Assembly: GCA_900320975.1 (NCBI GenBank)
Contig: ONUE01000017.1
Coordinates: 1-38,270, forward strand
Direction of reading: 5' to 3'
Source: an uncultured Bacteroidales bacterium
GTDB lineage: Bacteria; Bacteroidota; Bacteroidia; Bacteroidales; P3
Length of the DNA stretch: 38,270 bases
Part shown: positions 8,828 to 18,577 of the stretch, piece by piece
How positions within the stretch are numbered: position 1 is the stretch's first letter
Layout: each line of letters starts with the position of its first letter
Position numbers and translations under genes: made by a program
The notes under the pieces: model-generated
What the model was told of the DNA's origin: nothing
The model's input: the letters and a program-made list of their open reading frames with translations, nothing else
The model's database searches: none

Positions 8828-10627
8828 ATGACTATGACATCGAATATAAATGACTCGTTAGCAGGTGCCATCTCGCTGGCACTGAAGGAGCTCTACGGTA
8901 TTGAGCAGCAGCCCGCCGACGTGGTGCTGCAGGAGACACGACGCGATTTCAAGGGCGACAGCACGCTGGTGGTGTTCCCATACGTGAAACAGGCACGCAA
9001 AAGCCCCGAGGCTGTGGCCGCGGAGATCGGCGAGGCCGTCAAGAAGGCCCTGCCCGAGGTGTCCGGCTACAACGTCATCAAGGGCTTCCTGAACTTCGAG
9101 ATTGCCGACAACTACTGGCTGCAGTTCCTCGCCGAGAAAGCCTCTGATCCCCTCTTCGGCCTCGCGGCAGTGGATGCCAAAGCGGCTCCAGTAGTGGTTG
9201 AATACAGCAGTCCTAATACCAACAAACCGTTGCATTTAGGTCATATCAGGAACAACCTCCTCGGATGGTCGGTGAGCCAGCTTCTGGCTGCTGCCGGCGC
9301 AAACGTGAAGAAGGTGAATCTGGTGAACGACCGCGGCATACATATCTGCAAGAGCATGCTCGCCTGGCTGCGCTACGGCAACGGCGAGACCCCCGAGAGC
9401 AGCGGCATGAAGGGCGACCACCTGGTGGGCAAGTACTATGTGGAGTTCGACAAGCACTATAAGGATGAGGTTAAGCAGCTGATGGAGAGTGGGGTAGAGG
9501 AGGAGCAGGCCAAGCGCGAGGCCCCGCTTATGGTGGAGGCCCAGCAGATGCTGAAGCGCTGGGAAGAGGGCGACAAAGAGGTGCGCGCCCTGTGGGAGAA
9601 GATGAACGGCTGGGTGTATGCCGGCTTCGACGAGACCTACAACCGTCTGGGCGTCGGCTTCGACAAGGTGTACTATGAGAGTCAGACTTATCTGCTCGGC
9701 AAAGAGCTGGTGCAGAAAGGCTTGGATATGGGCGTGCTGTTCCGCAAGGAGGATGGCTCGGTGTGGTGCGACCTGACGGGCGACGGCCTCGATCAGAAGC
9801 TGCTGCTCCGCAAGGACGGCACCAGCGTATACATGACGCAGGACCTCGGTACGGCGCTCCTTCGCCACAACGATTTCGGTGCCGAGAGACTCATTTATGT
9901 GGTGGGTAACGAGCAAGACTATCACTTTAAGGTACTGAAGTTAATACTCGGTAAATTAGGCTTTTCGTGGGCGGACAAAGTGTACCACTTGAGCTATGGC
10001 ATGGTGGAGCTGCCCAACGGCAAGATGAAGAGCCGCGAGGGTACGGTGGTGGATGCCGACGACCTCATCGACGAGATGGAGAAGACCGCCGAGGAGATGA
10101 GCCGCGAGCACGGCAAGAACGACGAGCTCTGCGAAGAGGAGCGCAAGCATCTGTATCATATCCTGGCACTTGGAGCACTCAAATACTTCATCCTGAAGGT
10201 CGATCCGACCAAGAACATGCTGTTCAACCCGGCCGAGAGCATCGACTTCAACGGCAACACAGGCCCCTTCATCCAATACACCCACGCCCGCATCCGCAGT
10301 ATCGTGCGCAAAGCCGGCGACCTTTCGGAATTCTCAACTCTCAACTCTCAATTCTCGATTGGAGAGAAGGAGAGGGGAGTGCTTAAAGTGTTACATTCAT
10401 TGCCCGACACAATAACCGCTGCTGCAAATGCTTATAGTCCTGCAATGGTGGCCAACTACGCCTATGATCTGGCTAAGGCATTCAACAGTTTCTACCAGGA
10501 TACGCCCATATTGCGCGAGGAGAACGCCCAGCTGAAAGCCATGCGTGTGAGCCTCTGCGCCGCTGTGGCCGGTGCGCTGAAGAACACCATGAACATACTT
10601 GGTATCGAGGTACCGGAGAGAATGTAG
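8828..10627 (+). CDS. argS: Arginine--tRNA ligase
   Basis: 599 residues, normal for the class I arginyl-tRNA synthetase that charges tRNA-Arg. The N-terminal Arg_tRNA_synt_N domain is followed by the HIGH-type signature in NKPLHLGHIRNN (around residue 136). The second ATP loop is the KMSKS equivalent KMKSREGT, and the C-terminal DALR anticodon-binding domain ends in KNTMNILGIEVPERM. The start could be ATG 8828 or 8834; no Shine-Dalgarno site helps to choose. At 10333-10360 an in-frame heptamer array adds the peptide STLNSQFSI at the beginning of the DALR region, a spot where the family has a variable linker. The thioesterase gene follows after 30 nt and probably shares its transcript. Confidence 0.96.
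   Translation: MTMTSNINDSLAGAISLALKELYGIEQQPADVVLQETRRDFKGDSTLVVFPYVKQARKSPEAVAAEIGEAVKKALPEVSGYNVIKGFLNFEIADNYWLQFLAEKASDPLFGLAAVDAKAAPVVVEYSSPNTNKPLHLGHIRNNLLGWSVSQLLAAAGANVKKVNLVNDRGIHICKSMLAWLRYGNGETPESSGMKGDHLVGKYYVEFDKHYKDEVKQLMESGVEEEQAKREAPLMVEAQQMLKRWEEGDKEVRALWEKMNGWVYAGFDETYNRLGVGFDKVYYESQTYLLGKELVQKGLDMGVLFRKEDGSVWCDLTGDGLDQKLLLRKDGTSVYMTQDLGTALLRHNDFGAERLIYVVGNEQDYHFKVLKLILGKLGFSWADKVYHLSYGMVELPNGKMKSREGTVVDADDLIDEMEKTAEEMSREHGKNDELCEEERKHLYHILALGALKYFILKVDPTKNMLFNPAESIDFNGNTGPFIQYTHARIRSIVRKAGDLSEFSTLNSQFSIGEKERGVLKVLHSLPDTITAAANAYSPAMVANYAYDLAKAFNSFYQDTPILREENAQLKAMRVSLCAAVAGALKNTMNILGIEVPERM
10333..10360 (+). repeat. Heptamer array inside argS
   Basis: Four units: CTCAACT, CTCAACT, CTCAATT, CTCGATT. 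They are intermediate in sequence between the CTCCACT arrays (ATP-grasp, truB) and the TTCAATT arrays (ftsX, hydrolase), which links these arrays as one family. The coding result is STLNSQFSI, in frame. Confidence 0.85.
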
Positions 10628-10657
10628 GATAAAATATAGGAAGTAATCTGATTATTG

Positions 10658-11354
10658 ATGATTTACAAACAAACGGTTGAGATTCCGTCGTATCTGTGCG
10701 ACGTTGACGACAGACTGCATGTCTGGGCGGCAATACGTCTGTGTCAGGAGGTTACGGAATATCACGGCAACGCTACAGGCATCGGTTTCAAGACTCTCGT
10801 GGAGCAAAACCACGCGTGGGTCATCACGCACGCGTACTATAATATATATAGGCTGCCGATGGCCTTCGAGAAGATTATGTTAAATACATGGTCGCGCGGC
10901 AACAACGGCCTCATAGCATACAGAGACTATAAAGTGCTCAGCGAGAGCGGTGAGGAGCTGCTGACAGGCACGTCGGCCTGGGCGCTCATCGACATGACTT
11001 CGCGGCGCGTGGTGCGTCTGAACGACGTGATAGCCCATTATGAGGATCATCCAGAATGTGCCACGGAATTCGAGAAGCTCAGCAAACTGCAGATCCCAGA
11101 GATGTCTGACGGCGATATGGCCATGCAGCGCCCGGTGAGCTACGCGATGCTCGACCACACGCAGCACATGAACAACTCGGAATACATACGTATGATTTTC
11201 GACCATCTGCATGAGACTCGAGATGAACTACGCACACGAATCGCGCCCCGGCGACATGCTTAATCTTTACGCTAAATCAGTCGACGACGTACGCTACATC
11301 AAAATAGACAATTCTCGTGGCACAAGCATTACGGCCAAGATAAATAAGCTGTAA
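10658..11354 (+). pseudogene. Acyl-ACP thioesterase (FatA-like), frameshifted
   Basis: Residues from ATG 10658 to about 11218 form the N-terminal hot-dog domain and most of the second domain of an acyl-ACP thioesterase, which releases fatty acids from acyl carrier protein. Recognisable parts are YLCDVDDRLHVWA, the AWALIDMTSRR block and DHTQHMNNSEY, the catalytic-type N/H region of the second hot-dog. The frame then runs to an early stop at 11263 (DELRTRIAPRRHA). A +1 frame starting at GAG 11220 / ATG 11223 continues perfectly with MNYAHESRPGDMLNLY and ends at TAA 11352-11354, the expected family C-terminus. So one base is extra, or two are missing, at about 11219. Joined, the product would be about 231 residues, near full length. 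This may be a true mutation or a sequence error. Confidence 0.85.
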
Positions 11355-11368
11355 TAATACCAACAATT

Positions 11369-11395
11369 TGGCCGGTGTTTCCACCGGCCATTTTT
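11369..11395 (+). terminator. Terminator after the argS-thioesterase unit
   Basis: A 9-bp perfect stem TGGCCGGTG (11369-11377) and CACCGGCCA (11382-11390), loop TTTC, followed by TTTTT. It starts 14 nt after the restored thioesterase stop at 11354, which supports that stop as the true gene end. Confidence 0.9.
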
Positions 11396-11488
11396 ACCGC
11401 CTGCATTGTATTAATACGGCGGTTATGTTAAATAGGTTGTTGCAAAGCCCCTATTGTGGGGTTATTTTATTTGTGTGGTCATGAAATG

Positions 11489-13307
11489 CTAACGGGACGT
11501 CTGGCAGGCGGCGATGATGGCTGCTTTGTCGATATGACAGTCGGATTTGAGCCGGGCGACGTTGCCGTGCGTGATGAACTCGTCCGGGATGGCCAGGATG
11601 GTTATACGATCGACTATCTGCGGATGGTGCTCGGCGAAATACTCCAGAACGGCCTCACCGAAGCCTCCGAGTCGGCAGCCGTCCTCTATGGTGACGATAC
11701 GGCGATAACCGCTGGCGGCAATGGTGTCGAGCAACTTCGTGTCCATAGGCTTGAGGAAGCGCATATCGTAGACAGCGGCCGAGATGCCGTTGGCTTGGAG
11801 CTCTTCGGCGGCTGCGAGAGCGTCGTTGCCGGGATGTCCGAGGCTGACGATGGCCACATCCTGTCCCTCGCGTAGGCGGCGGCCCTCCCCTATCTTGATT
11901 TCGCAAAAATCTGACTGCCAGTCGCTATGTACACTTGCACCACGTGGGTAGCGTATCACCACAGGGCCATGATTGGGCAGCTGGGCGGTATACATCATAT
12001 TGCGCAGCTCGTGCTCGTTCATGGGTGCGCAGACCGTGAGGTTGGGTATCGGGCGCAGATAGGCCAGGTCGAAGGTGCCGTGGTGTGTGGGACCGTCGTC
12101 ACCTACCAGACCGGCACGGTCGAGACAGATGACCACAGGCAGCTTCTGCAGCGCCACATCGTGGATAATCTGGTCGTAGGCGCGCTGTGCGAACGACGAA
12201 TAGATGTTGCAGAACGGCATCATGCCCTCGGCGGCGAGACCTGCGGAGAACGTGACGGCGTGCTGCTCGGCGATGCCCACGTCGAAGACGCGGTCCGGCA
12301 TCTTCTCCATCATCATGTTGAGCGAGCAGCCTGTGGCCATAGCCGGCGTGATGCCCACGATGGCGGGGTTCTTCTCTGCCAGCTCAATGATGGTGTGGCC
12401 GAAGACCTCCTGGTATTTGAGCGGCCGGTCAGCCTCTTCGGCTTTGATCTGGTTGCCGGTACGTATGTCGTAAAGTCCCGGTGCGTGATATATAACAGGG
12501 TTCTGCTCGGCCTGACGGAGACCTTTGCCCTTCTTGGTCACTATATGCAGCAGCTTGGGTCCCTCGAGCTCCTTGAGGCGGCGCAGGATGTCGATGAGCT
12601 CCACGAGGTTGTTGCCGTCCATGGGCCCGAAATAGCGTATGCCGATGGCCTCGAAGAGGTTGCTGCCGCCCACGGCGACAGTCTTTGCCGTGGATGTGAG
12701 ACGCTGCAGGAAGCCGATAGCGGAGGCGTGCTTGCTGTCGTCATCGTTGCCGTCGAGGCGGTCCCACACGCGGCGCTTGAGGTTGTTGTAGCGGCGCGAG
12801 GCCGTGATACGCGTGAGGTAGGTGTTCATGCCGCCGACAGCCTTGTCGATGGATATGCCGTTGTCGTTGAGCACGACGAGGAGGTTGGCGCGCGAGTCAC
12901 CCACGTTGTTGAGGGCCTCGAAAGCCTCACCGCCGCTGAGGGCGCCGTCGCCGATGACGGCAATATGGCAGCGCGAAGTGTTGCCCTGCAGCAGGCTGGC
13001 GGTGGCCATACCGAGAGCCGCAGAGATGGAGGTGGAGCTATGGCCGGTGCCGAAAGCGTCGTAGGGGCTTTCTGACATCTTGGGGAAGCCGCTGGCCCAC
13101 ATCCCACACGAGCTTGTCGTCCGGAGTGTTGAAGACATAGTGCAGCGCTACGGCGAGCTCTACGGTGCCGAGGCTCGAAGCCAGATGGCCGGGGTGCGAC
13201 GAGAGGGTGTCTATGATATAGTCGCGCAGCTGGTCCACTATGGGCGCGAGCTGGTCGACAGGTATGCGTTTGAGATCGGCAGGTGAATGTATATCCCTAA
13301 GTACCAT
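11489..13307 (-). pseudogene. dxs: 1-deoxy-D-xylulose-5-phosphate synthase with out-of-frame internal deletion
   Basis: DXS condenses pyruvate and glyceraldehyde-3-phosphate (TPP-dependent), the first step of the MEP isoprenoid pathway. The start ATG 13307 gives a normal N-terminus through HYVFNTPDDKLVWDVG. At about 13093-13098 the frame then changes: the next conserved block, SGFPKMSESPYDAFGTGHSS, is read in another frame, which stays open to TAG 11489-11491. The family normally has about 25 residues between these blocks (HQAY..HKILTGRRD...), including a His that is essential in E. coli DXS; all of that is absent. So a stretch of about 3n+2 bases is missing. The rest, with the TPP motif VIGDGALSGGEAF and the C-terminal transketolase domains, is intact. 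As written the gene cannot make active enzyme. The upstream secreted-protein gene ends 31 nt before the start. Confidence 0.88.
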
Positions 13308-13338
13308 TTATAGGTTGATAAGTTAATCGGTTGACTGG

Positions 13339-14316
13339 CTATCGAGGGCTGTATGCGGGTGCCGTTTTGGGCAGGGGTTCGAAAGCCTTGTTGAGTTTCT
13401 TGTCCTTGAGGCGGCCCTGGGCACCGTTGCGGAGTTCCCATTTGCCGTCGACGAAGGCATAGGCGAGCTCGAGGCCCGAAGGCACATAATATTGGAAAAG
13501 GCCCTCCATACCGGGCACTTGCGGCTCCACCTCGTCGAAGATTATCATCTTCTCCTTGTGTTGCTTACGCTTCTCCACGGTGCGGTAGCGGTTGGTGCCC
13601 TTGACCTTCACGCGGTCGCGCTGGACCTCCTCCACGAACTGCTCCTCGTAGCTGAGGTTCACCATAGCGTCGTTGCGATACTCGAGCACTATGCGGCGCA
13701 GGTTGCGTTCGCGACGGAACAGCGGAGCACCGAACTGCGGCAGGCCGCCGCGGAAAATCACCGGCTCGATGACCTTGCGCTCGGTGAGGTTGTCCACGCC
13801 GTTCCAGCCCAGGAGCGTATAGTAGGTCTTGCCGTTGTGGCTGGTCTGTATGATATCCTGATAGATGGCGCCGAACCAATTGGAGGCCGAAAGCAGCGAC
13901 TCCTCGCGGTTCATTATCTCCTCGCTCTTGTCGTTGAGCAGCAGGTATTGGTATTCCTCCTCGCGGTCGTTGTAGAACTGTATAGCCCCGAAGCACTCGA
14001 ACTCGCCGTTGTCGCGCACCACGGCCCAGGTGAAGATGCGCAGCAGGCCGTCGGGCGAAGTGAGCACCGACGCCACTCGGGGCAGCTGCCACTGCCAGCG
14101 TTCCGAGTTCTCCTCCTCCAAAGCCGCCGACAGCTCGCCCACCGCCTGCTCGGACGCCAGGTAGCGCTCGTTGTCCGTCGGCGCCGTGGTGGCAAGCTCG
14201 AGCAGAGCCGCCAAACGCTTCTGGTGCTGCGACATAAGGGCCTTGTCCTGTGCCTGTACGGCAGTTACGGCCATTGTCACCAAAAGCATCGTCACTATGA
14301 GTCGTCGCATAATCAT
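13339..14316 (-). CDS. Secreted hypothetical protein
   Basis: 325 residues with an N-terminal signal peptide (MRRLIVTMLLVTMAVTAVQA after the second Met). I do not recognise the family by name. The mature part is rich in charged residues and aromatic beta-strand-like stretches (IFTWAVVRDNGEFECFGAIQFY, YYTLLGWNG), without obvious catalytic motifs. The pattern of a long leading helix and then a beta-rich region fits a periplasmic protein. It has no lipobox. ATG at 14316 or 14310 are both possible. It precedes dxs on the same strand with a 31-nt gap, so the two may be cotranscribed. No clear -7 box was found upstream on this strand. Confidence 0.7.
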   Translation of the reverse strand: MIMRRLIVTMLLVTMAVTAVQAQDKALMSQHQKRLAALLELATTAPTDNERYLASEQAVGELSAALEEENSERWQWQLPRVASVLTSPDGLLRIFTWAVVRDNGEFECFGAIQFYNDREEEYQYLLLNDKSEEIMNREESLLSASNWFGAIYQDIIQTSHNGKTYYTLLGWNGVDNLTERKVIEPVIFRGGLPQFGAPLFRRERNLRRIVLEYRNDAMVNLSYEEQFVEEVQRDRVKVKGTNRYRTVEKRKQHKEKMIIFDEVEPQVPGMEGLFQYYVPSGLELAYAFVDGKWELRNGAQGRLKDKKLNKAFEPLPKTAPAYSPR

Positions 14317-14389
14317 TGTTTCTTATAACGGCATACGTCTGTTTTTATTGTACAATAATATTAACATAATTTTCCACCGCCACCCCACC

Positions 14390-14525
14390 CTCTCCCCTCC
14401 GCCCCCGGTCCGTCTGTTCTACGGTTGTTTACCGGTTGTTTAACGGTTATAAACCGTAGAACAACCGGTAAACAACCGTAGAACAGACGGAGAGGGTGCG
14501 GACCGACAGCGGTGCGGCGAGGGCG
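14390..14525. repeat. Intergenic palindromic element, copy 2 (38-bp-arm hairpin)
   Basis: The left arm 14410-14447 and the right arm 14453-14490 are inverted copies with 2 mismatches in 38 positions; the loop is TATAA. Each arm is built from three 11-nt units resembling GTTTAACGGTT (GTTCTACGGTT, GTTTACCGGTT, GTTTAACGGTT). The flanks are G/C-rich CCGTC/GGACG words. The arms are identical to those at 37342-37422. It lies between the secreted protein (-) and priA (+), in a 265-nt gap that otherwise holds only AT-rich DNA and the priA promoter. Confidence 0.92.
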
Positions 14526-14565
14526 TTAGGAAAGAAAAAGTGGGGGGATGTTTTGAAAAAAAATG

Positions 14566-14573
14566 TATCTTTG
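14566..14573 (+). promoter_or_regulatory. Bacteroidetes -7 promoter box for priA
   Basis: TATCTTTG followed by GCA matches the consensus perfectly. Only 8 nt separate it from the priA ATG, so the transcript should have almost no leader. Confidence 0.8.
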
Positions 14574-14581
14574 CAACCTCA

Positions 14582-17050
14582 ATGGACGGACAGGAAGTAT
14601 ATTATGTCGAAGTGCTGTTGCCGCTGCATTTGCCTGGCACCTATACATATAGGGTGCCGCGTGAGTTGAACGGCGAGGTCTCTGTCGGCAAGCGCGTGGT
14701 GGTGCAATTCGGGCAGAAACGCATGTATTCGGCCCTGGTGCGCCGTATCCACACCGAGGCGCCGAAGTGGAGGACAAAATATATCCTGTCGGTGCTCGAC
14801 GAGCGGCCGCTGGTCACTGAGCGCCAGATGCTTTTCTGGGAATGGATGGCGGCATACTATATGTGCTACCCCGGCGACGTGATGGCCGTGGCTCTGCCGG
14901 CGGGCATGAAGCTGGCCAGCGAAAGCGCGGTGAGCATCCACCCCGACTTCGACGGCGACCTGTCGCGTCTGACCAAGTATGAGCTGCAGGTGGTCAACCT
15001 GCTGACCGAGTACAGCACCATGAAGCTCGACGACATCAGCCGCGCCATCGGCGTGCAGAAGATTATGCCGCTGATGCGCGGCATGATTGAGCGCGAGGTG
15101 GTGATGATGGACGAGGAGCTGAGGGAGCGCTTCAAGCCGAGAAAATCGACGTATGTGAGGCTTTCGGAAGCCTATGCCGGCGAGGAAGCGCAACGGCGTC
15201 TGTTCGACGACCTGGAGGCCAAGAAGCGCACCAAGCAGGTGGATCTGCTGATGCAATATATGCAGATGTCCGGCTTCGGCAAGGAACTGGTGCCCAAGCG
15301 AGAGCTGCCGCAGGTCTCTGCGTTGCAGACGCTCATCAAAAACGGCGTGCTGGTGACCGAGGAGCGCGAGGAGAGCCGCCTGGAGCATTTCGATGCCGAC
15401 AGCCTTGTGCCGGTGGAGAGCATCAAGCTCAACGAGGAGCAGCAGGCTGCATATAGTTTGCTCTCTTCTCCCCTGTCTCCGCACACCACTCACCTGCTGC
15501 ACGGTGTGACGTCGAGCGGCAAGACCGAGGTGTATATAAAGATCATCGACGAGCAGGTGCGTGCCGGCAAGCAGGTGCTCTTCCTGCTGCCCGAGATAGC
15601 GCTCACAGCACAGATTATCAACCGCCTTAGGCGCCATTTCGGCGACAAGGTGGGCGTCTACCATTCTCGCTTTTCGGCGAGTCAGCGTGTGGAGGTCTGG
15701 CGCCGCACGGCAACTGACAACGAGGAAGCCCGCTACCAGGTGCTACTGGGCGCACGCAGCGCCGTCTTCCTGCCCTTCAGGGACTTGGGGCTCGTCATTG
15801 TGGACGAAGAGCACGATGCGTCATATAAGCAGCAGGACCCTGCGCCGCGCTATCATGGGCGCGACGCGGCCGTCTATCTTGCCCATCTCTGGGGTGCGCA
15901 CACCGTGCTGGGCAGCGCCACACCGAGCATTGAGAGCTACCACAACGCTATGGAGGGCAAATACGGCCTGGCGGTTATGGCTCACCGCTATGGGGGCTTC
16001 AACCTGCCGAAGGTCGAGGTGGTCGACATGAAGACAGCCACACGGCAGGGCGAGGTGCACGGGCACTTCAGCGACAAGCTGTTGCGCGCCATACGTGACG
16101 CCCTCGCCGCCCGTCAGCAGGTGATACTCTTCCAGAACCGCAGGGGCTTCTCGCTGAGGCTTGAGTGCGACGACTGCCACCACATACCGCAGTGCGTCCA
16201 CTGCGATGTGTCGCTGGTCTATCACAAGGCCACCAACTCGCTGCGCTGCCACTACTGCGGCTATAGCATACCGGTGCCGGAGGAGTGCCCCGCCTGCCAT
16301 TCAACGCACCTCCGCATGACGGGCATCGGCACCGAGCGTGTGGAGGAGGACCTGCAGATTATGTTCCCCGAGGCGCGGGTGGCACGTATGGACCTCGACA
16401 GCACGTTGCAGAAGAACCAATATATTGAGCTGCTCAACGACTTCGCGCAAAGGCGCATAGATATCCTCGTCGGCACGCAGATGGTCACCAAGGGCCTCGA
16501 CTTCGAGCATGTGAGCGTGGTGGGCATCGTCAATGCCGACAACCTCATCAACTACCCCAACTTCCGCAGCTTCGAGCGTGCCTACCAGCAGATGACGCAG
16601 GTCAGTGGCCGCGCCGGACGCCACGGTGACGCTGGACAGGTGATAATACAGACGTACAATCCGGGCCACCAGATCTTGCAGAAGGTCGAGGACAACGACT
16701 ACGAGGGGCTGTACCACGACCAGGACAACGAGCGCCGCGTGTTCCGCTACCCGCCTTACTACCGCCTGGTGGAGATCACGCTGAAGCACCGCGACAACGA
16801 GGTGGTGAGCGCCGCCGCCGACTGGTTTGCGACGGAGCTGCGTGGAGCCTTCGGCCAACGTGTGATGGGGCCCGAATATCCGCTGGTAAGCCGTATACGG
16901 GCGTTGTACCTGAAGACGATAACAGTGCGTTTCGAGCGCAACGAGGCCATAGCTGACGCCAAGAAGCTGATGATGCAGATGGCTGACGAGCTGGTGAAGC
17001 AGGACGGATGGGCTCGCGTAGCCATCCACTTCGACGTGGATCCCTGTTGA
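14582..17050 (+). CDS. priA: Primosomal protein N' (replication restart helicase PriA)
   Basis: 822 residues from ATG 14582; the GTG at 14540 lies upstream of the promoter box and is rejected. PriA reloads the replisome at stalled forks. Visible parts in order: the N-terminal 3'-DNA-end binding domain (VEVLLPLHLPGTYTYRVP), a winged-helix region, Walker A GVTSSGKTEVYI (about residue 312), the DEEH box VIVDEEHDASYKQQ, the two zinc-binding Cys pairs around CDDCHHIPQCVHCDVS and RCHYCGYSIPVPEECPAC, and the SF2 helicase motifs GTQMVTKGLDF and QVSGRAGR. All expected residues are present. The segment SSPLSPHTTH before Walker A is slightly unusual but within normal variation. Confidence 0.96.
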   Translation: MDGQEVYYVEVLLPLHLPGTYTYRVPRELNGEVSVGKRVVVQFGQKRMYSALVRRIHTEAPKWRTKYILSVLDERPLVTERQMLFWEWMAAYYMCYPGDVMAVALPAGMKLASESAVSIHPDFDGDLSRLTKYELQVVNLLTEYSTMKLDDISRAIGVQKIMPLMRGMIEREVVMMDEELRERFKPRKSTYVRLSEAYAGEEAQRRLFDDLEAKKRTKQVDLLMQYMQMSGFGKELVPKRELPQVSALQTLIKNGVLVTEEREESRLEHFDADSLVPVESIKLNEEQQAAYSLLSSPLSPHTTHLLHGVTSSGKTEVYIKIIDEQVRAGKQVLFLLPEIALTAQIINRLRRHFGDKVGVYHSRFSASQRVEVWRRTATDNEEARYQVLLGARSAVFLPFRDLGLVIVDEEHDASYKQQDPAPRYHGRDAAVYLAHLWGAHTVLGSATPSIESYHNAMEGKYGLAVMAHRYGGFNLPKVEVVDMKTATRQGEVHGHFSDKLLRAIRDALAARQQVILFQNRRGFSLRLECDDCHHIPQCVHCDVSLVYHKATNSLRCHYCGYSIPVPEECPACHSTHLRMTGIGTERVEEDLQIMFPEARVARMDLDSTLQKNQYIELLNDFAQRRIDILVGTQMVTKGLDFEHVSVVGIVNADNLINYPNFRSFERAYQQMTQVSGRAGRHGDAGQVIIQTYNPGHQILQKVEDNDYEGLYHDQDNERRVFRYPPYYRLVEITLKHRDNEVVSAAADWFATELRGAFGQRVMGPEYPLVSRIRALYLKTITVRFERNEAIADAKKLMMQMADELVKQDGWARVAIHFDVDPC

Positions 17051-17089
17051 AAGTGTGAAGTTTTTTTTGGCCAGATTGAAAAGTTTTTG

Positions 17090-17097
17090 TATCTTTG
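17090..17097 (+). promoter_or_regulatory. Promoter box for the SRP RNA (and prfB)
   Basis: TATCTTTG followed by GCAG, a perfect -7 consensus, 55 nt upstream of the SRP RNA core. No other promoter is visible before prfB. Confidence 0.8.
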
Positions 17098-17151
17098 CAG
17101 TCCGAAAGAGAGACAACGGTTACAGGGTAATACCTGTATATCAATAGGATT

Positions 17152-17247
17152 GGGCAAGTCTTATACGACCAGCTCCCATTGAATCCCCCAGGGTAGGAAT
17201 ACAGCAAGGGTGTTTGGTTGTAGCGGTGCGATATAAACAGCTTGCCC
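17152..17247 (+). ncRNA. ffs: Signal recognition particle RNA, small bacterial (4.5S) type
   Basis: The ends pair as GGGCAAG (17152-17158) with CTTGCCC (17241-17247), followed by a TTATA/TATAA pairing. The apical part has the SRP hallmarks: CCCCCAGG, then a GUA stem closed by a GGAA tetraloop (GTAGGAATAC), then AGCAAGGG, that is the conserved CAG/AGCA internal loop that binds Ffh. The length of about 96 nt fits the small type without an Alu domain. The RNA works with Ffh in cotranslational membrane targeting. The 5' end may extend to the start site near 17103 and be trimmed. There is no terminator after it: prfB begins 7 nt downstream. Confidence 0.93.
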
Positions 17248-17254
17248 TATTATT

Positions 17255-18367
<1,113 letters not shown>

Positions 18368-18397
18368 GCCGACATCTACGGCTGCTGTAAACACAAT

Positions 18398-18438
18398 AAC
18401 CCTCCACAGAACATCTGCATATTCTGTGGAGGGTTTCC
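18398..18438. terminator. Hairpin terminator between prfB and the small lipoprotein
   Basis: A perfect 14-bp inverted repeat: AACCCTCCACAGAA (18398-18411) and TTCTGTGGAGGGTT (18422-18435), with a 10-nt loop. It is followed by a short T-rich run on the + strand. It sits between the converging ends of prfB and the small lipoprotein gene and may serve both, though the minus-strand T run is weak. Confidence 0.8.
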
Positions 18439-18454
18439 TTATGTCCCTTACTAA

Positions 18455-18577
18455 TTATTCGGTGGCTTCAGCCATCACCACGCTGCCGCGGTAGGCGGGG
18501 CAGGTGTGGTGGGTGCAGGCGGCTGCGACGAGCGTCAGCACCACGACGGCGAGCAGTACAATTGCTTTGCGTTTCAT
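18455..18577 (-). CDS. Small (40-residue) putative lipoprotein
   Basis: A short gene: MKRKAIVLLAVVVLTLVAAA then C-THHTCPAYRGSVVMAEATE, stop TAA at 18455-18457. It has a positively charged start, a hydrophobic stretch and Cys21 after AAA, a weak lipobox. The mature peptide would be only about 20 residues with a HTCPAY motif; similar tiny CPAY lipoproteins occur in Bacteroidetes, as far as I recall. Its ATG (18577-18575) overlaps the ftcd stop as TAATG, so translation is likely coupled to ftcd. The function is unknown. Confidence 0.6.
   Translation of the reverse strand: MKRKAIVLLAVVVLTLVAAACTHHTCPAYRGSVVMAEATE

Noticed and set aside
11447..11470. Possible minus-strand terminator of dxs (CCCC ... 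GGGG hairpin)
   Set aside because: The stem is only about 4-5 bp with a mismatch and there is no convincing T run on the minus strand.
14540..14581. Earlier GTG start for priA
   Set aside because: It would start upstream of the promoter box and add residues unlike the family.
15462..15500. SSPLSPHTTH in PriA as a remnant heptamer array
   Set aside because: The 7-nt period is not convincing, and the family has a variable linker before Walker A.
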